64,000 bases of DNA from Arthrobacter globiformis (GCF_003261175.1 NZ_QLNP01000096.1:1-64000), one strand, 5' to 3'; numbered from the stretch's first letter, positions 8,094-15,603 are shown. Notes: generated from the sequence alone by a model not told the origin. Made by a program: numbers and translations.

Positions 8094-10295
8094 ATGACCC
8101 GAGAGAATACTTCTGCCCTGCCCACCCTTGCCCGGATTCCATCCGAGGCAACCCCACGAACCACTTCGGACGCGACGGCGAACGAAGCAGGGCTGCGTGA
8201 CGCGCCCGGCTCCTTCAGCGGCTCTTCGGGATGGTCCTCGACCGAGCCAACGGACGGCGCAGTGCACGGCGTCCCCAGCGACGGGCCGGCGCGTCACAGC
8301 GGCACCACCCCCACTGTGGACGCCGGCAATGTTGCCTTCTGGGAGGAACAGGCCCTCCGGCTGGACTGGGCCGAGCGCCCCGGCGGCCAGGAATCTGGGA
8401 CCCGGGACCCTGGCACCCACAGGCCTTGGCACACGGCGCACAGCTGGCGGCCCGCCGACGTCGAAGCCGGCCGTGGGCCGGAGATCAAGTGGTTCGACGG
8501 CGGCAGGCTGAACGTCGCGTACAACTGCGTGGACCGCCACGTCGTCGCCGGCCGCGGGGACAAGGTGGCGCTGTTCTTCGAGGGCGAACCGGGCGACCGC
8601 CGCGCTATCACCTACGCCGAACTGCAGCGTGAAGTCTCCAGGGCCGCCAACGCGCTGCTGTCCCTCGGCATTACCAAGGGCGACCGCGTGGTCATCTACC
8701 TGCCGGTGATTCCGGAAACGGTCATCATCACCCTCGCCGTGGCCCGGATCGGCGCCATCCACTCCCTGGTGTTCGGCGGATTTTCCGCCGAGGCACTCCG
8801 GTTCCGCGTCGAGGACACCGGAGCCAAGCTACTGGTGACCACCGACGGCCAGTTCCGCCGCGGCGTCGCGGTGCCGGTCAAGGACAACGCAGACGCCGCC
8901 GTCGCCGGGGACAACGCCATCGAGCGCGTCCTGGTCATCAACCGCACCACGGCCCCCGACGATCTCGCAACGGTCCCCATGACCGCAGGCCGCGACGTCT
9001 GGTGGCACGACGTCGTCGAACCCGCCTCCGACGTGCACGAACCGGAGGCGTTCGACGCCGAGACTCCCCTGTTCATCATGTACACCTCCGGCACCACGGG
9101 TAAGCCCAAGGGATTGGTTCACACATCCGGCGGCTACCTGACCCAGGCATCGTGGAGCTTCGAGCACCTGTTCAGCAACCCGGACCCTGCGCTCCGGGAC
9201 CAGGATGTGCACTGGTGCACCGCCGACCTCGCCTGGGTCACCGCGCACACCTACGAGATCTACGGTCCGCTCTCCAACGGCGTCACGCAGGTGATCTTCG
9301 AGGGCACGCCCAACACCCCGCACCCGGGCCGGCACTTCGAGATCATCGAACGCTACGGCGTCACGCAGTATTACACAGCGCCCACCCTGGTCCGCTCGCT
9401 CATGGGCTGGTTCCCGGACGGCGTCCCGGACAGCTACGACTTCTCCTCCATCCGTTTGCTCGGCACCGTGGGAGAGGCCGTTAACCCGGAGGCGTGGCGC
9501 TGGCTCCGCGACAACCTGGGTGCGGGGTCCGCCCCCGTGGTGGACACCTGGTGGCAGTCCGAAACCGGGGCCACCATCATGTCCCCTGCGCCCACGGACA
9601 CAGAATTCAAGCCCGGCTGCGCCGCCCGGCCGCTGCCCGGTGTCAGCACCCGCGTGGTGGACGAGGCCGGGAACCGCACCGCACCCGGGGTACAGGGCTT
9701 CATCGTCGTGGACCAGCCCGGCCCGGCAATCGCCCGGACAGTCTGGGGCAACCCGCGCCGCTACTTCGACTCCTACTGGAGCCAGTATGCGGAGCAGGGC
9801 TGGTTCCTTGCCGGCGACGGCGCCAAGTACGACGACGACGGCGACATCTGGATCCTGGGGCGGGTGGACGACACGCTCAACGTCTCAGGCCACCTGCTCT
9901 CCACGATCGAGATTGAGTCCGCCCTCGTCACCCACCCGGATGTGGTGGAAGCGGGCGTCTGTCCGGTCGCCGATCCCAAAACGGGGCACGCCGTCGTCGC
10001 GTTTGTTGTTTTGAAGAACGGGGTTTCGGCGAGCTCAACCAGCGAAACCCTCCGCAACCACGTTGCCAAGGAGATCGGCCCGATCGCCAAGCCACGCGAC
10101 ATCGTCGTTGTCCCCGACGTACCCAAGACCCGCAGCGGCAAAATCATGCGCCGTCTGCTGACCCAGCTTTTCGAGGGAACCGCGCTGGGCGACACCACCT
10201 CACTCCAGAACGAACCGGCCATTGCCGGTATCCAGAAAGCGCTACACAGCCGCGCTGCCGCCGTCCCCGGAAACCCCAACTCCGGGCAGAAGTAA
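8094..10295 (+). CDS. acs: acetyl-CoA synthetase (AMP-forming) under SAM-riboswitch control
   Basis: This ligase makes acetyl-CoA from acetate, ATP and CoA through an acetyl-adenylate. The 733-aa protein shows WFDGGRLNVAYNCVDRH, the P-loop MYTSGTTGKPKGLVH, DTWWQSETGA, GRVDDTLNVSGHLLST, and the C-terminal SGK lysine in TRSGKIMRRLL. The first ~75 residues are Ser/Thr/Gly-rich with no counterpart in the usual ~650-aa enzyme. I chose the ATG at 8094, 7 nt after GGAG; an upstream frame runs back into the riboswitch. Its position with metY suggests it feeds acetyl-CoA to homoserine acetylation, or handles a carboxylate released by the sulfur genes. That role is inference; a related acyl substrate is possible. 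Confidence 0.88.
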   Translation: MTRENTSALPTLARIPSEATPRTTSDATANEAGLRDAPGSFSGSSGWSSTEPTDGAVHGVPSDGPARHSGTTPTVDAGNVAFWEEQALRLDWAERPGGQESGTRDPGTHRPWHTAHSWRPADVEAGRGPEIKWFDGGRLNVAYNCVDRHVVAGRGDKVALFFEGEPGDRRAITYAELQREVSRAANALLSLGITKGDRVVIYLPVIPETVIITLAVARIGAIHSLVFGGFSAEALRFRVEDTGAKLLVTTDGQFRRGVAVPVKDNADAAVAGDNAIERVLVINRTTAPDDLATVPMTAGRDVWWHDVVEPASDVHEPEAFDAETPLFIMYTSGTTGKPKGLVHTSGGYLTQASWSFEHLFSNPDPALRDQDVHWCTADLAWVTAHTYEIYGPLSNGVTQVIFEGTPNTPHPGRHFEIIERYGVTQYYTAPTLVRSLMGWFPDGVPDSYDFSSIRLLGTVGEAVNPEAWRWLRDNLGAGSAPVVDTWWQSETGATIMSPAPTDTEFKPGCAARPLPGVSTRVVDEAGNRTAPGVQGFIVVDQPGPAIARTVWGNPRRYFDSYWSQYAEQGWFLAGDGAKYDDDGDIWILGRVDDTLNVSGHLLSTIEIESALVTHPDVVEAGVCPVADPKTGHAVVAFVVLKNGVSASSTSETLRNHVAKEIGPIAKPRDIVVVPDVPKTRSGKIMRRLLTQLFEGTALGDTTSLQNEPAIAGIQKALHSRAAAVPGNPNSGQK

Positions 10296-10306
10296 AGGAA
10301 CAATTC

Positions 10307-11515
10307 ATGAATGACATCAGCAACGTAGCCCGTCTTTCCGAACCGCTGAAGTTCGCTTACTGGGTGCCGAACGTCTCCGGCGGCCTGGTGGTCTCCACCA
10401 TTGAGCAGCGCACCAGCTGGGACTTCGACTACAACAAGAAGCTGGCCCGCATCGCGGAGGAATCCGGTTTCGAATACGCCCTGACCCAGACCCGCTACGC
10501 CGCATCCTACGGGGCGGACAAGCAGCACGAGGCGACGTCCTTCAGCCTCGCCCTGCTCGCCGCCACCGAACGCCTCAAGGTGATCGCCGCCGTCCACCCG
10601 GGCATGTGGCACCCCGGCGTGCTGGCCAAGTACATCATCACCGCCGACCACATTTCGAACGGCCGAGCCGCCGTCAACATCGTTTCCGGCTGGCTGAAGA
10701 ACGAATTCACCAACTTTGGCCTCGAATGGCTGGAGCATGACGAACGCTACGTCCGCACCGAGGAATTCATCAGGGTGCTGCGCGGGCTGTGGACCGAGAA
10801 GGAGTACAGCCAGGCCGGCAAGTACTACAACATCACGGACTTCACCCTGAACCCGGCCCCCGTGGACGTTCCGGGGCGCGCCCACCCGGAGATCTTCTTC
10901 GGCGGAAACTCCACGGCGGCCCAGGCCACCGCAGGCCGCGTCGCCGACTGGTACTTCTCGAACGGCAAGGACCTTGAAGGCTTCAAGGAAAACATCGCCG
11001 GCGTCGTCGCTGCTTCGGGTGAGACCAAGCGCGGCACGGAAGGGCAACTGGCCGCCCCAAGGTTTGGCCTCAACGGCTTCGTCATTGCGCGTGACTCGGA
11101 GAAGGAAGCCCGCGACACCCTCCGCGAGATCGTGGAGAAGGCGCACAAGCCCGCGGTCCAGGGCTTCCGGGACGCTGTGCAGGAAGCCGGCGCGTCCACC
11201 AAGGACGGCAAGGGCATGTGGGCTGACTCCAAGTTCGAGGACCTGATCCAGTACAACGACGGCTTCAAAACGCAGCTGATCGGCACCCCCGAGCAGATCG
11301 CCGAGCGCATCGTCGAGTACAAGAAGACCGGCGTGAACCTGTTCCTGACCTGCTACCTGCACTTCCAGGAGGAGGTCGCCGCCTTCGGCCAGGACATCCT
11401 GCCCATCGTCCGGGAACTTGAGGCCGACCTGGCCCGCAAGCATGGCACCGAGCTGGACCTGTCCCAGACGCCGGCGGCTTCGGCGGGCTCAGCCACCGGG
11501 CTGGTGACTGTCTAG
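10307..11515 (+). CDS. sfnG: dimethylsulfone monooxygenase SfnG (FMNH2-dependent)
   Basis: SfnG oxidises dimethyl sulfone to methanesulfinate, releasing organic sulfur. The 402-aa luciferase-like protein opens with LKFAYWVPNVSGGLVVSTIE and has RTSWDFDYNKKLARIAEESG, NGRAAVNIVSGWLKNEF and LIQYNDGFKTQLIGTPEQIAERI, which match SfnG closely from memory. It needs a partner flavin reductase, not seen here. A 12-nt gap separates it from acs, and its TAG stop overlaps the metY GTG by 1 nt. Other two-component sulfonate monooxygenases such as SsuD are less likely. Confidence 0.88.
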   Translation: MNDISNVARLSEPLKFAYWVPNVSGGLVVSTIEQRTSWDFDYNKKLARIAEESGFEYALTQTRYAASYGADKQHEATSFSLALLAATERLKVIAAVHPGMWHPGVLAKYIITADHISNGRAAVNIVSGWLKNEFTNFGLEWLEHDERYVRTEEFIRVLRGLWTEKEYSQAGKYYNITDFTLNPAPVDVPGRAHPEIFFGGNSTAAQATAGRVADWYFSNGKDLEGFKENIAGVVAASGETKRGTEGQLAAPRFGLNGFVIARDSEKEARDTLREIVEKAHKPAVQGFRDAVQEAGASTKDGKGMWADSKFEDLIQYNDGFKTQLIGTPEQIAERIVEYKKTGVNLFLTCYLHFQEEVAAFGQDILPIVRELEADLARKHGTELDLSQTPAASAGSATGLVTV

Positions 11516-12867
11516 TGGCTGACCGCAAATTCGGATTCCGCACCCGCGCCCTGCACGCCGGCGGCACTCCCGACGCCGAGCACGGCGCGCGCGCCGTGCC
11601 CATCTACCAGACCACGTCCTTCGTTTTCAAGGACACCCAGGACGCCGCCAACCTCTTCGCGCTGCAGAAATACGGCAACATCTATTCCCGCATCGGCAAC
11701 CCCACAGTCGCCGCGTTCGAGGAGCGCATCGCCTCGCTGGAGGGCGGCATCGGCGCTGTGGCGACGTCGTCGGGCATGGCCGCGGAGTTCATCACCTTCG
11801 CCGCCCTCACCCAGGCCGGCGACCACATCGTGGCGGCGTCCCAGCTCTACGGCGGCACGGTCACCCAGCTCGACGTGACCCTGCGCCGTTTCGGCGTGGA
11901 CACCACGTTCGTCCCCGGCACCGACCCCGCCGACTACGCGGCGGCGGTCCAGGAGAACACCAAGGCGATCTTCGTCGAGGTCGTGGCCAACCCGTCGTCG
12001 GAGGTCCAGGACCTGGCGGCCCTGGCAACGGTGGCGCACGACGCCGGTATCCCCCTCGTCGTCGACGCCACCTTGAGCACGCCGTACCTCGTGCGGCCGA
12101 TTGAGCACGGCGCGGACATCGTGATTCACTCCGCCACGAAGTTCCTCGGCGGCCACGGCACCACCCTCGGCGGCGTCATCGTGGAGAGCGGCCGGTTCAA
12201 CTGGGGCAACGGCAAGTTCCCCACCATGACCGAGCCCGTGGCCTCCTACGGCAACGTGTCCTGGTGGGGAAACTTCGGCGAATACGGGTTCCTCACCAAG
12301 CTGCGCTGCGAACAGCTGCGCGACATCGGGCCTGCCCTCTCACCGCAGTCCGCATTCCAGCTGCTGCAGGGCGTGGAGACCCTCCCCCAGCGCCTGGACG
12401 AGCACCTGAAAAACGCCCAGGCCGTGGCCGAGTGGCTCGAGGCCGACGAACGCGTGGCCTACGTGAACTTCTCCGGCCTGCCCTCCCACCCGCACTTCGA
12501 GCGGGCCCGGAAGTACCTGCCGCTGGGGCCGGGCTCCGTGTTCTCCTTCGGTGTGAAGGGCGGCCGGGCGGCCGGCCAGAAGTTCATCGAGTCCCTGCAG
12601 GTGGCCTCGCACCTGGCCAACGTGGGCGATGCCCGCACCCTGGTGATCCACCCGGGCTCCACGACCCACCAGCAGCTCAGCGATGAGCAGCTGGAATCCG
12701 CCGGCGTTCCGGAGGACCTGGTCCGCATCTCGGTTGGCCTGGAGGACATCGACGACATCCTCTGGGACCTGGACCAGGCGCTTACCGAAGCGCAGAGCGC
12801 GACGGCGGATGACGCCGTCGTCCTCGAAGAACCTGCTGATTCCTGCACGATTGGAGCACGGGCATGA
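11515..12867 (+). CDS. metY: O-acetylhomoserine sulfhydrylase (MetY-like)
   Basis: This Cys/Met-metabolism PLP enzyme joins sulfide (or methanethiol) to O-acetylhomoserine to give homocysteine (or methionine). The 450-aa length suits MetY. SRIGNPT, the cofactor segment SSGMAAEF and the PLP lysine Lys209 in IHSATKFLGGHGTT are visible, plus the C-terminal HPGSTTHQQ typical of the O-acetylhomoserine branch. The GTG start overlaps the sfnG stop (TAGTG). It lies in the SAM-riboswitch operon, so it is probably repressed when SAM is plentiful. Confidence 0.92.
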   Translation: MADRKFGFRTRALHAGGTPDAEHGARAVPIYQTTSFVFKDTQDAANLFALQKYGNIYSRIGNPTVAAFEERIASLEGGIGAVATSSGMAAEFITFAALTQAGDHIVAASQLYGGTVTQLDVTLRRFGVDTTFVPGTDPADYAAAVQENTKAIFVEVVANPSSEVQDLAALATVAHDAGIPLVVDATLSTPYLVRPIEHGADIVIHSATKFLGGHGTTLGGVIVESGRFNWGNGKFPTMTEPVASYGNVSWWGNFGEYGFLTKLRCEQLRDIGPALSPQSAFQLLQGVETLPQRLDEHLKNAQAVAEWLEADERVAYVNFSGLPSHPHFERARKYLPLGPGSVFSFGVKGGRAAGQKFIESLQVASHLANVGDARTLVIHPGSTTHQQLSDEQLESAGVPEDLVRISVGLEDIDDILWDLDQALTEAQSATADDAVVLEEPADSCTIGARA

Positions 12868-13358
12868 GCACCACTGACAGAACCTGGGCCGGTCCCTCCG
12901 CGCCGGAGCGTCTGAACCTGCTGCGGGAGGCGAAGTCGATTGCCATAGTGGGCGCCTCGGACAAGCCGTCCCGGGCGAGCTATTTCGTGGCCACCTATCT
13001 GCAATCCTCGACGCGGTACAAGGTGTACTTCGTGAACCCTGTGGTCAAGGAGATCCTCGGCCAGCCCACCTACGCCTCACTCGCGGACCTGCCGGAGAGC
13101 CCGGACATCGTGGACGTGTTCCGCAAGCACGACGACCTGCCCGGCGTGCTGGACGAGGCCGTCGCTGCCGGCGCAAAGACCCTGTGGTTGCAGCTCGGAT
13201 CGTGGCACGAGGGCGTGGCGCAGGATGCCGAGGCCGCGGGACTGAGCGTGGTGATGGACCGTTGCGTCAAGATCGAGCACGCGCGTTTCCATGGCGGGCT
13301 TCACCTTGCCGGGTTCGATACGGGAGTGATCTCCTCGAAGCGCCAGGTCCTGGCCTAG
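12864..13358 (+). CDS. CoA-binding (YccU-like) Rossmann protein, operon-borne
   Basis: The 164-aa protein has a CoA_binding domain with SIAIVGASDKPSRASYFVATYL at residues about 25-46 and YFVNPVVKEILGQPTYASL. The C-terminus VMDRCVKIEHARFHGG is conserved in the subfamily usually found beside metY genes, where it is annotated only as CoA-binding. Its ATGA start overlaps the metY stop by 4 nt. It is about 23 residues longer than its paralogue at 7382-7807. A role in handling an acyl-CoA or CoA disulfide during sulfur assimilation is speculation. Confidence 0.85.
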   Translation: MSTTDRTWAGPSAPERLNLLREAKSIAIVGASDKPSRASYFVATYLQSSTRYKVYFVNPVVKEILGQPTYASLADLPESPDIVDVFRKHDDLPGVLDEAVAAGAKTLWLQLGSWHEGVAQDAEAAGLSVVMDRCVKIEHARFHGGLHLAGFDTGVISSKRQVLA

Positions 13359-13364
13359 AAAAAA

Positions 13365-13406
13365 TGCCGGGCTGGAATTTGATGGGGGACAAGTTCCAGC
13401 CCGGCA
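13365..13406 (-). terminator. perfect 13-bp hairpin with T-run, conserved loop (copy A)
   Basis: TGCCGGGCTGGAA at 13365-13377 pairs perfectly with TTCCAGCCCGGCA at 13394-13406. On the minus strand it is followed by TTTTTT, a textbook intrinsic terminator for leftward transcription. It may also end the rightward metY operon. The loop contains GATGGGGGACAA (13381-13392), identical to the loop of the hairpin at 15473-15512. Confidence 0.85.
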
Positions 13407-13418
13407 CTCTCACTTTGG

Positions 13419-13446
13419 TAATCGACAGGGAACCCGAAAGGGTTAC
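13419..13446 (-). promoter_or_regulatory. candidate ECF-type promoter, copy A
   Basis: Read on the minus strand, GTAACC (13446-13441), exactly 16 nt, then CGATTA (13424-13419). The same two hexamers with the same 16-nt spacer occur at 15526-15553 upstream of the secreted protein. The pattern resembles ECF promoters, including the CGTAAC-type -35 reported for BldN. Transcription from here would run straight into the 13365-13406 terminator. Confidence 0.55.
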
Positions 13447-13485
13447 GCGGATTCCAAAACTTTTTCCCGTGGGGGTTGCTCCGCG

Positions 13486-14262
13486 TTAGGGCGTGCCGGG
13501 GACCGGCTTGGCCGGAACGGTCGGCATGCCGCCCGGCAGCGTGGGCACTGCCGGCAGCGGCTTCGCCGGAACGTGGGGAGTCACGCCGGTTCCGGGGACC
13601 GTGGGCAGCTGGCTGGGCCGGCCCGGCGTCGGCATCTTGCTCTTTGCGGCCTCGCCGGAGGGACCCTTTGACGCCGAGGAGTTCGATGAATCCTTCGCGG
13701 GAGCCTGATCCGTCTGGGCGGGCGTCACGGGTGCCGACGGCGAAGCAGCCGTTCCGGTAACCGATGGCCTGGGTGCAGCAACAGTCGGCGCCGGAGCCGC
13801 CGGGATGCCGGCGAGCGACGTGGGCACCGGCGTCGGCGCGGTTGTCTCGCTGGTCGGCTGGAAGATTCGGACCACGGTGTGGCCCACGCTGTTGCGGAAG
13901 TCCTCGCTGGATGCGGCGACAGCGCCGGCTCCGAGCCCCATGGCACCGACCACTGCGGCGCCCACCACAAAGCCCATGCGCCGCTGCCGGTTGCGGCGGT
14001 GCAGTTCAAGGCTCGCCACGTTGGAGGCGGCGCGTCGCATGGCCGGTTCCTGGGCGGGCACTACCGACGCGGGTACGCCTGCAGCGGATGCACCGTGGGC
14101 GAGCAGGGCGGCGAGATCGGCCCGCGGTCGGGGTGCGGCGTCCTGGGCGAGCCCGCGCAGTTCTTCGAGGGACCTGCGGAGATCGGCGTCGTCTTCGAGC
14201 CCGGAATCCAGGAGGATCGCCTGGATCTCTCCCTCTTCGCGGCCAGCCGGCGTGACACTCAT
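13486..14262 (-). CDS. single-pass membrane protein, probable anti-sigma factor of the adjacent ECF sigma
   Basis: The 258-aa protein has a cytoplasmic acidic N-terminus (about 1-95), one membrane segment at about 97-117 (GFVVGAAVVGAMGLGAGAVAA), and a long outside domain rich in Pro, Val, Thr and Ala (repeats such as VPAKPLPAVPTLPGG). Its ATG overlaps the sigma-factor stop by 4 nt (ATGA), the common layout for a cognate anti-sigma. I see no zinc-binding HxxxCxxC motif, so it would be a non-ZAS type. The Pro/Val/Ala tail resembles that of the secreted protein at 14911-15444. The anti-sigma role is inferred from context. Confidence 0.65.
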   Translation of the reverse strand: MSVTPAGREEGEIQAILLDSGLEDDADLRRSLEELRGLAQDAAPRPRADLAALLAHGASAAGVPASVVPAQEPAMRRAASNVASLELHRRNRQRRMGFVVGAAVVGAMGLGAGAVAASSEDFRNSVGHTVVRIFQPTSETTAPTPVPTSLAGIPAAPAPTVAAPRPSVTGTAASPSAPVTPAQTDQAPAKDSSNSSASKGPSGEAAKSKMPTPGRPSQLPTVPGTGVTPHVPAKPLPAVPTLPGGMPTVPAKPVPGTP

Positions 14263-14807
14263 GATGCTGCGTGGTCCTTTTCCTTGACGAGTTCGCGCAG
14301 GGCGATGAGCCCACGGCGCTGGAGCTGCTTGATGGCCCCCGGGGTCTTGTCCATGATGCCGGCCACCTGTTCCACCGACAGGTCCGCGACGATCCGCAGG
14401 ACCAGCACTTCCCGCTGGTCGTCGTTGAGCATGGCAAGTGAAGAAGTGATTCCGCCCAGCGAACCGAGCACCTCGTCCTCGGCGGAACTCGACCGGCGCT
14501 CATCCAGGAGCGGGTCGAATTCGGTGAGCTGCGGCGTTCTCGCGGACCGGCGGTGGTAGTCCACGAGCCGGGCGTGCGCCACGGAGAAAATGAAGGTCCG
14601 CAGCCCGGAGTGGCCGCCCCTGACATTGCTGAGCTTGGGCAGGACATCCACGAAGACGTCCTGCGTGAGGGCCTCGGCGTCGTCCACCCCGCGGGCCCGG
14701 AAATAACCGAGGACTGCGGGCGAAATGATGCTGTAGACAGCGCTGAAGCCGGAAGGGTCGCCAGACAGGGCTGCTGACAATTCGTCGTCGGTCAGCTGAG
14801 CTGCCAA
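14259..14807 (-). CDS. ECF-family RNA polymerase sigma factor
   Basis: The 182-aa protein has sigma region 2 (about 18-85, with LTQDVFVDVLPKL and TFIFSVAHARLVDYHRR) and region 4 (about 125-172, with LNDDQREVLVLRIVADLSVEQVAGIMDKTPGAIKQLQRRGL). I chose the TTG at 14807, 7 nt after GGAAGGA. The ATG at 14864 lies inside a perfect 13-bp hairpin with no ribosome binding site. It is cotranscribed with the membrane protein. The shared promoter-like motif at 13419 and 15526 is its likely target, by inference. Confidence 0.85.
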   Translation of the reverse strand: MAAQLTDDELSAALSGDPSGFSAVYSIISPAVLGYFRARGVDDAEALTQDVFVDVLPKLSNVRGGHSGLRTFIFSVAHARLVDYHRRSARTPQLTEFDPLLDERRSSSAEDEVLGSLGGITSSLAMLNDDQREVLVLRIVADLSVEQVAGIMDKTPGAIKQLQRRGLIALRELVKEKDHAAS

Positions 14808-14830
14808 GGAGCGGTCCTTCCCTTTACTGC

Positions 14831-14868
14831 AGGTGTGCGGCGGTAGTAAGCCTAGCCGCCGCACACCT
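14831..14868 (-). promoter_or_regulatory. 13-bp hairpin in the sigma-factor leader
   Basis: AGGTGTGCGGCGG at 14831-14843 pairs perfectly with 14856-14868 around a 12-nt loop. It lies between the end of the secreted-protein gene and the sigma start. There is no T-run on the minus side, so it may be a factor-dependent terminator or a leader structure controlling sigma translation. Confidence 0.55.
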
Positions 14869-14910
14869 CACGCCCCTATTCGGGGAACGCCCTGTTTCGC
14901 GTGCTGTGGA

Positions 14911-15444
14911 CTACTTGCCGGTGGGCAGGTCGGCAGCAGCGTCGGCCTTGACGTCAGCGTCTGCAGCGACGGACGGTGCGGCCGGCTTGGCCACGTGGTC
15001 CGCAACGTTCGGAACGGCCGGGGTGGCGGGAAGGGCCGGGGTGGCCGGAACGCCGGCACCACCGGGGACAGCGGGCGTAGCGGGGATTGCCGCGGTCACG
15101 TCGGCGCCTGCAGCCTTGTCACCGGCGGAGACGTTGGCGTTGGCGTTGTCCTTGTCAGCTTCCACTGCGGCGTCGGCTGCGTCCGCGGCTTCGCCGGCAG
15201 CCTTGGCCTTGGCGGCAGGGGCGGCAGGAACCGTCGGAGTAGCCGGCGCGGCCGGGACGGCGGGCACTGCCGGAACCTCAGGGGTGGCGGGAACGGCCGG
15301 GGTGGCGGGCGTAGCGGGGGTCACCTCTGCGTGCTGCGAGCTGGAAACCTGCGCGGCATTGGCCAGTCCGATGCCGGAGAAACCTCCAACAGCGACGATG
15401 GCGGCTGCAACAGCAATCTTGGTGGTCTTGCTAACACTCTTCAT
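14911..15444 (-). CDS. secreted Ala/Pro/Val-repeat protein
   Basis: The 177-aa protein starts MKSVSKTTKIAVAAAIVAVGG and has a clear signal peptide, probably cleaved near LANAAQ (residue about 31). The mature part is low complexity: tandem PATPAVPATPEVP-like units, an Ala/Asp/Lys-rich middle, then more PATPAVP units. No enzyme motif is seen; it is probably a wall-associated or surface-coat protein. I chose the ATG at 15444, about 10 nt after AAAGGA. The leader carries the hairpin and promoter-like motif shared with 13365-13446, which makes it the likely output gene of the neighbouring ECF sigma. Confidence 0.8.
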   Translation of the reverse strand: MKSVSKTTKIAVAAAIVAVGGFSGIGLANAAQVSSSQHAEVTPATPATPAVPATPEVPAVPAVPAAPATPTVPAAPAAKAKAAGEAADAADAAVEADKDNANANVSAGDKAAGADVTAAIPATPAVPGGAGVPATPALPATPAVPNVADHVAKPAAPSVAADADVKADAAADLPTGK

Positions 15445-15472
15445 CAGAAAAAAATCCTTTGGTTGATTGAAG

Positions 15473-15512
15473 GCCGGGTCGGAGGCCGATGGGGGACAAC
15501 CTCCTGCCCGGC
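15473..15512 (-). promoter_or_regulatory. leader hairpin with conserved loop (copy B)
   Basis: Positions 15473-15485 pair with 15500-15512 over 13 positions with one C/T mismatch and one G-T wobble. The loop contains GATGGGGGACAA (15488-15499), identical to copy A at 13381-13392. The stem sequence differs from copy A by compensating changes (GGAA/TTCC against GGAGG/CCTCC). It lies in the 5' leader of the secreted protein, about 30 nt before its ATG, followed by a T-run (15448-15454 region) just before the start codon. Confidence 0.65.
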
Positions 15513-15525
15513 GCTTACACATACG

Positions 15526-15553
15526 TAATCGCAGCCGCGGGCCGGCAGGTTAC
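15526..15553 (-). promoter_or_regulatory. candidate ECF-type promoter, copy B
   Basis: On the minus strand, GTAACC (15553-15548), 16 nt, then CGATTA (15531-15526). The flanks are also conserved with copy A: GCGG plus TTCC and an AAACTTTTT stretch beyond the -35 side. The spacing and orientation fit transcription of the secreted protein at 15444. The sigma gene next door is the obvious candidate to read it. Confidence 0.6.
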
Positions 15554-15603
15554 GCGGTTCCGGAAACTTTTTTCAGACGGGATGTTTTTCTGCCCGGAGA
15601 GCA

